The translations under genes were made by a program, and so were the position numbers. The notes beneath the pieces are model-generated. The model did no database searches. It was not told where the DNA came from and worked only from the letters and a program-made list of their open reading frames with translations. This document shows positions 56,701 through 64,000 of a stretch of 64,000 nt of DNA, in pieces. Every line of letters begins with the position of its first letter. The first letter of the stretch is position 1. The stretch comes from Asterias rubens. Lineage: Eukaryota; Echinodermata; Asteroidea; Forcipulatida; Asteriidae. The stretch covers positions 36,835-100,834 of the forward strand of contig NW_022985733.1 of assembly GCF_902459465.1 (NCBI RefSeq), in the 5' to 3' direction.

Positions 56701-59700
56701 CCCCTCAAACATATCAGTAAAAATTATTTGCTTTTACTATGTGTTCCTTCTTATTTCCATGGGCCAAATATTATGATTGAGTTACAACCAAAATTGATTT
56801 ACTTGTGTTTGTTTTCCTTGTTCTTTTTCAAGTTGTGAATGCAAGGTTTTTCCTCTTGACTGTCGTGGGAATCTTTCTGTTTCTAGCTGCTCCGAGGCTA
56901 AGCATGTGAGTTTTCATTTTAGTTTTCAATGATAATTAACTTAGTATGTATTGCTTGTCATAAATCCAAAGATACGCCTCATTCATAGTCAAAAGTGAAC
57001 TTCATTAGTTTAACAATAGAGAAAGGACAATGAGGAAGCCCCAAGAAACATCAACAAGGGCGCCTTCTATGAAAAAGAAACAAAGGATAAACTTCTAACT
57101 GTAAATAAAATAAGGTGGTGACAACATTTGTGACTGCCAACATTCTAGTAGAAAGCTCAGTTGGTAGAATGCTGGTGGCGTTAATCCGGAGGCCATTGGT
57201 TCAAATCCAGCTTTACTTATTAGTTTGTATCAACTAATAATGTATTATAGTTTAAAGGAATATTACAGAATTGAAAACTGTTGCTGGCAGTGTAAGCACT
57301 CTGTGTAATCCACCATATACATAAATCGACAAACCTGTTGAAGTTTGAGATCGAACGGCCATCTGGGTCACAAGAAAATAGTGAAAAACCGATTACACAT
57401 ATTGCATGACATCGATGGAAGAAAACAAATTAACAAAACGCTCACTGAGCGATAAACTCCAAACGCGAAATAAGATTAGTTATTTCTCACCAAATATGAC
57501 ATTTTAGTCATAAATATTTCAAGGGAGGTTTTTTCTACTATCATCATCATTAGACCATGTAAGTTTGATGTAAATCTGGGTTCTTCACTGTTGTAATAGT
57601 TACAAGGTTGGAGACTTGTTGTTATAAGTTGAAACACAATGGTCTAGTTTATTGCTCCATGGGTTTATTGAGTAACTGTAGATCTGGTTGTGTGACATAC
57701 AATGGGCTTACTAGCATATGAATAAACATGAGTGTAGACTTGTACAAGTCCTTCGTAAGTATTATCACAACATTCACGATTTTGTTTCTTACCGATTCTG
57801 TAACGTTCCTTTAATCAAGAAAAAGCTTGTTTAATAATAAATCCATTGTTTCTTCTCTGCTACTAGGAGTGTAGTCTTCCACTACTCAACAGGTGTAACT
57901 GTTGGGGTTCTAGCATCCCTCCTGGTTCTTGTCTACATACTGAGTCGCTTTATCCCCAGGGTGAGTTCATGACTTGGATCATTTTTAACTTTTCAAAAGT
58001 TATTGTTTCTAACCTTTTTCTATACAAATGTTGAAATCACTTTAAATCCATTTTTACATTGTATGCACGATTTATAAAGGAAAACAAATGAATACAGTTT
58101 CCAATTGGATGCCGCAGTAGAGATGCTCCAACTTTACCAATGGGAGACTGTGAGATGCTCTTGGGGTCATTATTAAAGGAACACGGTGCCTTGGATCGGT
58201 CGAGTTGGTCTTTGAAAGGTGTTTGAAACCGTTTGTTATAAAATGCAGATGGTTAGAAACATATTTTAAAAGTAGAATACAATGATCCACATAAATTTGC
58301 CTTTAAATTGAAATGGCTTTCCTTTTACTTTGCGAACTAACACGGTCGACCATTTATGGGAGTCAAAAAATTTACTCCCATAAATGGCTGACCGTGTTAG
58401 TCTACGAGGTAAAAGGAAAACCACGTAATTTCGAATGATACTTGTATGGATCATTGTATTCTACTTTTAAAATATCTCTCTAATCTTATGCATTTTATAA
58501 CAAACGGTTACAAACACTTTTCAAAGACCAACTCGACCGATCCAAGGCAACGTGTTCCTTTAATGATGCAATTCTGAGCATGAACATGCTTCCGAGAGCA
58601 AAATAGATTTACCTGGTAAGTTGGCTGCCACCTAGCATTGCCAATTGCCTGACACACCAATGTGCCTTTAGACTTGTGGACAAGTCATTAATGGCCTGCC
58701 GCGGTGACATAGTCGAGTTGTGGCGGTGCTCTCGCGAGATCACTGCTCTCGCTCGAACTGCTGGTTGCCGACTTCTATGGGACCGTAGTGAGAACGCTAT
58801 CACCGCCACAAGTCTAGTGTCTATAAGTCTAGTGTGCCTTGTTCTTGTTATATTTCTTTGAACTGTTACAATTCTTTGAACTGGAGTACGGACCCTATCT
58901 TTTGTAAAGATCTGGTTGAAAGTATTTGAACCTGCAGTTTGATTTTCATTTGTTTTTTTCCACAGAAAACAGGCGCTGTCTCTCTTCTAGTTGGTGGCTG
59001 GGCTGTTTGTCTTTATCTTCTCCACTGGGTCTTTGACAATTTCCTCTCAATTCAGTACAAGAAGTACCTACTAGGTTACTTTGTGATTGCGACCGTCATC
59101 AGCTTTGCAGTGTGCTATTGGTACGGTCCGGTCACCAACAACCGGACAATGTACCTCATACAATTATTCCTTCAGTTGATAGGGTTGTTATGCATCTATA
59201 ACGGATCGCAGCATGAAGGGTCGACGATGGTGATTATTGTTGTCATAGTAATGTTAAGATGGATACCATCTTGTGGGAGACCAGTCAGGCTGGTTGCTGC
59301 TGCACTTGGGTAAGTACTTTGTACTCTGTCATGTAGCTCATTCTTGTTTTAAAAGTAGAAATAGGTATTTGAAAATTATGAAAAGTTATTGTAAATAATT
59401 ATTTGCAAAACCTGGCTTGTGCTGTGGTGCCCTGCTTAATACCTGGCTGTGAATGTACCCTAATTTTAAATACCCATGGTCAGAATACTACTTTCCTATG
59501 TGTGTGGTAATGCAAGGAAACTCTGCAAGAAGTAAACTTGAAGTCTTCTTGAATGAATTCATCTTTTAAAAGAAAGGTATCATCGCAAGCACACGTCGAC
59601 ATCTAGAAATTACCAACAAATAGTAATTGTACTCAGAGATCCGAGAACCTGTCCTTGCTACTTACATGTAGCTGTTTGACTCAGTACATGTACTTGGGTA

Positions 59701-62426
59701 TCAGAATACTCAGTACTCAGACATTTTAACTTTGTACTTGAAGGGCCAAGTACTCAGACTTGAGTACTTGTAACTGGCCACCCTGGTACTTGGCAGTACT
59801 TGACAGTCACCCTTAAAGTACTTGACTACAATACTGCTCTGAATAAAAAAATATCAAAGTCATTTTTTTCGTTTAGCCTCTGAGAAAGACATTGCTAGGG
59901 TTGAAAGGTCAGGCCATTAATTTTTTTTTGCATTTATACCACAGGTCCTTCTGGTTGGCAAGGAGTTTGCAACAGCTAATTTTCTTTTTTTCCTTTTTGA
60001 ACAACCTTCACAACTGGGGTTTGAGTCTCTCAGAAGTCTGCCTGGTATCATTTTGTAGGATTTGGTGTTGTTTGAGGATAATGCTGTGATGAACAGAAAA
60101 TGCTATTGATATGAAATGACAAAAAATTGCTAATTATTGCAAATGTTTTCTTTCAGTAATCTTTATGACATCTGTGAGTTGCTGTATGGGTGTGCATTTG
60201 GTAAAAATATAAATGTTCACAGATTTGAGATGCTAATATTATCACTCTGGCATGCAACTATCCACCCTTTGAAGCCCCGTTCATACTGTGAATGCGAACG
60301 CGAACCAAACTTTGGTGGTGTAACAACCTGTACGCGATCCATTTCCAATTGTGACGCAATGAAATTCGCTTCGCACAAAGCATTCGCAGGAAGTATGAAC
60401 CGTGCTTAAGTCATAGAAAACAAAGTTTTCTGTTGCGAAGTCAGTGTCCTTCTTTTACAGTAACTTTTCGTGTCAGCATGATTATAAAGTTTTGTGTTTT
60501 AGTTTGTTTTCCTTTTTAGCAGTCTAAGTCATCAATATAAAAAATATGAGAACAATGAATGGTGGAGGTTGTTTTGACTTAAAAGTTGTTTTCCTTTAAA
60601 TATAAAATGACTTTTGTAAATCTTGCTTCCTCTGTGGGTTGGTTGTTAATAAGCTGTTGGTACTCTCACCAGTGATTGCTCTATAATATATGCCTTATTA
60701 TATGTTTTAGTTTGTGTCCAGTATCGCTTTTCTTGGCTTGCACGTTCTCTTCATAGAGTGACCGGCTTTCACTGGACTTTCTTTGGCTCAATTCTAAAGG
60801 CCTGGTCGTGGTTTCCCTCCTGGTTTCTGATAGCCTTGACCCAAGGCTGTTGGCGTAGTGTGCCCCGGCCCGGCGCGGCACGATTCGGCAGTCTGCACGC
60901 CGTGCATACACGAACAACATACAGTACATTGTATGTACAGTACATTGTACAGCGAGAACAGTATGCACTGGGGGGTGCGCTGGCGAAATTCAGTGATGGG
61001 GACTGGGATTTTGCAGGTCGCGGCTGGCTGTAGCGCCTTGATCAAGGCTAGGTTTCTGATTTCTTTCCCATTGTTGTTGCTGTTTTTAAATGGTGTTATA
61101 ATTATTGTTTAATTAGCATTCACTGGATACATGTATGTACATTGTTGTGTTCACATTGTCTCTGCTGCGCCTTGAACATCTGTAAAGATTGATTTGGCGC
61201 ATTACAAATTAATACCTACAATTATTATTATTAATATATTCTGACACCCCTGTGTTTTTGTCAAGTTAAACTACATTTATATTAATGTAAATGACAGATA
61301 AAAGAGGTTGACAAAATTTAAACCAGGGTGTCCAAAAGACACACAGAAACCCCTTGGCTAACACTCTGCTTCCCATACATTTGTTGCTATAGAAAACTTA
61401 ACATTAATATACAAAGTTTTGTTGTCGTAAGCCAGTGTCCTTTTTTTTACAGTAACATTTCATGTCTGCATGATTATAGCAGTTATGTGTAGTTCAGTGT
61501 ATTTTCCCTATAGCAGCCTAGGTCAACATTATACAAAATATGAGAACAATATTTAAAGGGGTGGAGGTTTTCTTGACGTAGAAGTTGGTTTTCTTGATAA
61601 ATTATCTTTTGCAAAACTTACCTGTAAGTCTGTGGGTTGTTGGTTAAAAAGAAACTTTTAGTACTCTCCCAGGTGACTGCTCTATGTCCCAACAACCCTA
61701 TAATCAGAAAAAAACCTAATAGTTAACATGCTATGGTTAGGGTAAAGGTTAGGGTTAGGAAAATACCTAAGGGGTATCTGAGCATGGGAGTTTTACCCAT
61801 TCCCCCTGGTCAGTGGTAGCGGGTTCATGTCCAGCTTTGTGGAATAAAACAGTTAGGCCTAATTTAATTCAGTATTGTGATTTCTCTACTTGTATACCAT
61901 GTGTTATTTTTAATAGACCTTATGCATTGACGTCATCCAGCCGCCATCTTTGAGGTCAAACGGTGACGAAACAATCGAAACGCACATAGATTGGCCAATG
62001 ACCTCAAAGCGAGGGCGCCGTACTGAAATGACGTCGTGTGCATAAGGTCTATGGAACCTCCTACGCTTAGTGCTATGTATTGTTATAAGTTGCATACCTC
62101 TAAAGCCACTTAAGTTCAAATAGAGTGTATAAATATCGTACCACTATAGGCCTGCTTGTTAATATTCATGTTAGTCCATTTGGGCATTACAAGCTTTCCT
62201 TTGGCTTTTCTGCTTATTCTTCCATTTCATATTCTTCTATTACATTTATTCTCTGTTGGAATGGAAATAAATGTCTTGAAATGAAATGAAAATGATATTA
62301 CAACTACAATTATGATATTTTTTCTCATACAGGTGGCAGCATCGTCCAGCTAAGATTAAACTATTAACGGAGGACGAGTACTATGAGCAAGGACGGATAG
62401 AGACAACGAAGCACTGGACAGTCTGA
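53731..62426 (+). CDS. NEMP1: Nuclear envelope integral membrane protein (NEMP/TMEM194), frame broken in exon 7
   Basis: NEMP proteins reside in the inner nuclear membrane and support envelope stiffness and germline function. Exons are 53731-53821, 54559-54665, 55163-55391, 56833-56905, 57867-57960, 58966-59309 and 62333-62493, all GT-AG and phase-consistent. As read, the frame stops at TGA 62424-62426 after 343 aa. A signal peptide (about 1-28) precedes a lumenal domain with VQIPYKKCFDAKTDWSWLRLW (up to about 140). Then come about five membrane spans, including FHYSTGVTVGVLASLLVLVY and VSLLVGGWAVCLYLL, and SFAVCYWYGPV. LLTEDEYYEQGRIETTK is the conserved nucleoplasmic motif. After that motif the neighbouring frame continues ALDSLKEYCRSPECNQWK and ESPKR, which match the family, so one base appears lost near 62411. 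Further 3' exons are outside or unrecognised. Invertebrates usually have one NEMP gene, so NEMP1 is a label of convenience. Confidence 0.9.
54085..54150. repeat. Short inverted repeat in NEMP intron 1
   Basis: atacttctagaaactat and atagtttctagaagtaa are complements, separated by about 18 bp. Confidence 0.85.
54838..55005. repeat. Repeat shared with 49075-49240
   Basis: See the TUT1-intron copy; here flanked at 54772 by gattgtattcccaccatgca, an inverted match to a word near 49350, so the two copies belong to one larger element type. Confidence 0.7.
55623..55690. repeat. Single unit related to the 43-bp satellite
   Basis: aacttaacctctgtactagc followed by caagaacccaataagaca is a diverged single copy of the unit amplified at 47862. 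Confidence 0.75.
55715..56225. mobile_element. Head-to-head SINE pair (second family)
   Basis: A minus-oriented copy (about 55720-55990: accgatgtgtgttagcactg, cccgagtcctatgaac, gagattcgaacccacgac) abuts a plus-oriented copy (about 56060-56220: tctagaattgcaagggtcgt, gggttcgaatcccac, tacagtgctaacacacatcg). Between them, gttcgaatcctttgttgaac occurs twice. The whole can form a long hairpin in NEMP intron 3. Confidence 0.85.
56350..56575. repeat. Two-copy tandem duplication in NEMP intron 3
   Basis: gatgaaaatcttgcaaatga occurs at about 56355 and 56450, and tttccaattagtttactttt at about 56402 and 56528. The unit is about 95-125 bp with internal indels. Confidence 0.8.
57145..57212 (+). mobile_element. 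tRNA-like sequence, probably SINE or pseudo-tRNA
   Basis: It contains agctcagttggtagaatg (A-box style) and ggttcaaatcc (B box) at tRNA-like spacing, but D-arm and acceptor pairing are poor. No functional tRNA is claimed. Confidence 0.45.
58175..58561. mobile_element. 387-bp foldback element, sister of 41544
   Basis: The outer ends aaaggaacacggtgccttgg and ccaaggcaacgtgttccttt and the centre gggagtcaaaaaatttactc match the copy at 41544 across both arms. It lies between NEMP exons 5 and 6. Confidence 0.93.
60276..60407. mobile_element. Short MITE with cgttcatactg ends
   Basis: The left end is gccccgttcatactgtgaat and the right end gcaggaagtatgaaccgtgc; they are imperfect inverted repeats. The interior has gaatgcgaacgcgaacc and gcgatccatttccaattg. 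Confidence 0.75.
61150..61232 (+). mobile_element. LINE/SINE 3' tail
   Basis: tgcgccttgaacatctgtaa, atttggcgcattacaaatta and a terminal attattattatta form the characteristic 3' tail of CR1/L2-type retroelements. GC-rich sequence upstream (60840-61040) may be the body of the same element, plus sense. Confidence 0.55.
61911..62054. mobile_element. ~144-bp MITE with atagaccttatgca ends
   Basis: The ends are atagaccttatgcattgacg and tgtgcataaggtctat. Inner pairs are tgaggtcaaacgg/gacctca and gacgtca/tgacgtc. The terminal word atagacctta links it to the elements at 11872 and 12687. Confidence 0.82.
62240..62292 (+). mobile_element. LINE-type 3' tail
   Basis: ttggaatggaaataaatgtc followed by repeats of ttgaaatgaaatgaaa is a typical non-LTR retrotransposon terminus. 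It ends about 40 bp before NEMP exon 7. Confidence 0.5.
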
Positions 62427-62493
62427 AGGAGTATTGTAGAAGCCCAGAGTGCAATCAGTGGAAGATGATCGCTAACTTAGAATCACCTAAAAG

Positions 62494-63625
62494 GTTTGTA
62501 TACAAGTTGTTGTTGCTGTTGTTGTTGTTGTTTCTTCTTCTTTTGTTTTCTTCTCCAATTGCATTGATTTAGTGTGAGTTGTTTAAAACATTAATTTCAT
62601 GTTAAAAAAGGAGATTATTATCTCACATATTCTGTGGGATAAGTGAGCGAAAATACTTTTAAGAATAAACAAAATAGGACAGAGTTGAGGTTTGGGTAAT
62701 GTGAAAAGGGGATTGAGGTAAGGGCTGGAGTTGAACTTTCAGGGCTAAGGTGTTGTGTGAGAAAATATCAAGTCTGTTCATCACCAACCTGGGCCCAATT
62801 TCATAGAACTGCTTTAAAAGCAGAAATTTTGCTTGACATCTTTCTGCTCGGCAGAAATGTACAAGATACCAGTCGCAAATTGTACACTTGACATTGTAGT
62901 TTGGCTGGTAATTTTATCTGTACTTTTTATGTGCTTTTAAATCAGCTCTATGAAATTGGGCCCTGGATGGCCTAAATATAATTGTAGACAAATGTTTATT
63001 TGGCATTGACCAGGGGTTGTGTAAAGATAGTGAAGTTGCACAAGAAAATTTACAAGGGGGTGACCTATGCATGGGTGACTTGCAAATGCAAGGGTGACCT
63101 GGAAATGCAAGGGTGACCTGGAAATGCAGGTGGTGACTTAAAGAGGTATTGTATTACCTTCATTTTGAGGGGCGAGCCAGTCTGTATCAAATCCACCACT
63201 TCAACTGTCCAAAGTGTTGCAAGTGAGACAGAGGTTTGGGTGGGGAAAACTAGCAAGGTAATTATTATCCATTAACTCAGTGTTGGCTAAACCGGCAAGG
63301 TGGAGGTGGTTGGGTCCGTGAGGAAGGGAGTGTCGTGGTAATGTATTAGTTCATACTAAACTTAGTAGAGATTGATTGGTTGTTTTAGATAACCTTCTCC
63401 AGTTTCTTTTTTATATTGACCTTATCTTGAAAAGGCAAAGCAAAAGAAGGGAAAGTGGGCATTTTCCTTTCTGCCTTCAGAAGCAGCTTTTTCATACCTG
63501 TTTCATGACTCAAGATGTTTAGAATTTCCTTTTTGGATCTTAACTCTTTCAGTGCCAAGGTCGTACATGTGTGATCTATTTTATGCATTCTGAAAGCGTC
63601 TTTATCGTTCGTCTTTATTTAAGGC
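62494..63625. other. NEMP intron 7 or downstream region
   Basis: A gttgttgttgtt/cttcttctt microsatellite (62505-62560), a complete gggcccaatttcat element (62789-62964) and a short triplicated atgcaagggtgacct segment (63070-63130) are visible. No NEMP 3' exon was recognised. Confidence 0.6.
62789..62964. mobile_element. gggcccaatttcat-family element
   Basis: The ends are gggcccaatttcatagaact and agctctatgaaattgggccc; the family interior gacattgtagtttggctggt is also seen at 2600. It is complete. Confidence 0.85.
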
Positions 63626-63920
63626 GTGTCATGGCCGAGTGGTTAAGAGCACTGGATTCAAGCTCTGGAGTTTGACCAGCAGAGTATGGGTTCGAATCCG
63701 GTCATGACACTTGGTAGTGCTTTCTGCTCTACCGGCCAGGCTTCGACTGATGATACCCAACCCTACATCCGTATGGACTGTGAACGGGGTAACCCTGTTT
63801 CAGCCCTAGGAGTAGGTGGCAACAGCCTCTGACAAAAAAAATTGTAGCCACACCTTGAAGTGGCCTTCAGGCCTGGTGTGTCTGGCGATGTGCATACAAA
63901 ACAAAAACAAAAACAAAACA
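63626..63920 (+). mobile_element. tRNA-Leu(CAA)-derived SINE
   Basis: The head (63626-63710) has a perfect 7-bp acceptor stem (GTGTCAT with ATGACAC), A box tggccgagtgg, anticodon loop TTCAAGC (CAA), a long variable arm and B box ggttcgaatcc. The body ctctaccggccaggcttcg...tacatccgtatggac matches 1618-1923, and the tail is aaaacaaaaacaaaaaca. It is the better preserved of the two copies. Confidence 0.88.
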
Positions 63921-64000
63921 TGTATGATCCATTTTATGTGTTTCAAAAGTGCCTTTATTGTACATGCACGACCCTTTATAAACATGATAGTATGAAAGGG

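Larger units (their letters stand above)
59310..62332 (+). other. NEMP intron 6, ~3 kb
   Basis: No coding exon was recognised. It contains a tac-rich 'tacttg' stretch (59630-59820), a MITE at 60276, a LINE-type 3' tail at 61150-61232, two related segments with tctgcatgattata-like text (60470-60660 and 61440-61690), a MITE at 61911 and a LINE-like tail near 62240-62290. Confidence 0.65.

Noticed and set aside
63626-63710. Functional tRNA-Leu(CAA) gene
   Set aside because: Folding is good, but the same body and an A-rich tail follow as in 1618, so a SINE is the better call.

Overview
The window is animal nuclear DNA. It holds four multi-exon, intron-rich protein genes with GT-AG junctions, sitting in dense short-repeat DNA (tRNA-derived SINEs, foldback/MITE-like elements, LINE 3' tails). 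The repeat types and protein similarities suggest a marine deuterostome, most likely an echinoderm such as a sea star. That assignment is inferred from repeat style and protein resemblance; no taxonomic marker was read directly.

Layout: (1) 805-7912, minus strand, 11 coding exons of the 26S proteasome lid subunit PSMD3/Rpn3 (501 aa). (2) About 7.9-13.6 kb is intergenic and repeat-rich, with one weak candidate first exon at 8503. (3) 13688-39225, plus strand, a two-exon rhodopsin-class GPCR of 536 aa. Its roughly 24-kb intron lies between TM3 and TM4 and holds many mobile elements. (4) 39.2-44.4 kb is downstream DNA dominated by consecutive hairpin elements. (5) 44414-52576, minus strand, eight coding exons of TUT1/Star-PAP (893 aa: C2H2 finger, RRM, nucleotidyltransferase). 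(6) 53731 to beyond the last visible exon at 62493, plus strand, the nuclear-envelope protein NEMP. It is divergent from TUT1 and the two start codons are about 1.15 kb apart, so a shared promoter region is plausible. The NEMP reading frame is broken by an apparent one-base loss in exon 7, and the remaining 3' exons appear to lie outside the window.

The four genes do not form a pathway; this is ordinary metazoan gene order. The most unusual local signals are two gene-edge tandem duplications. One is a 147-bp array that copies the 3' splice site and first 35 nt of a PSMD3 exon seven times. The other is a roughly 106-bp array downstream of TUT1 made of decayed copies of the end of its own coding region. 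A 43-bp satellite that seems to grow out of a SINE, twin near-palindromic foldback elements and a head-to-head SINE structure in a NEMP intron are further points of interest. I did not find a clear novel gene system.
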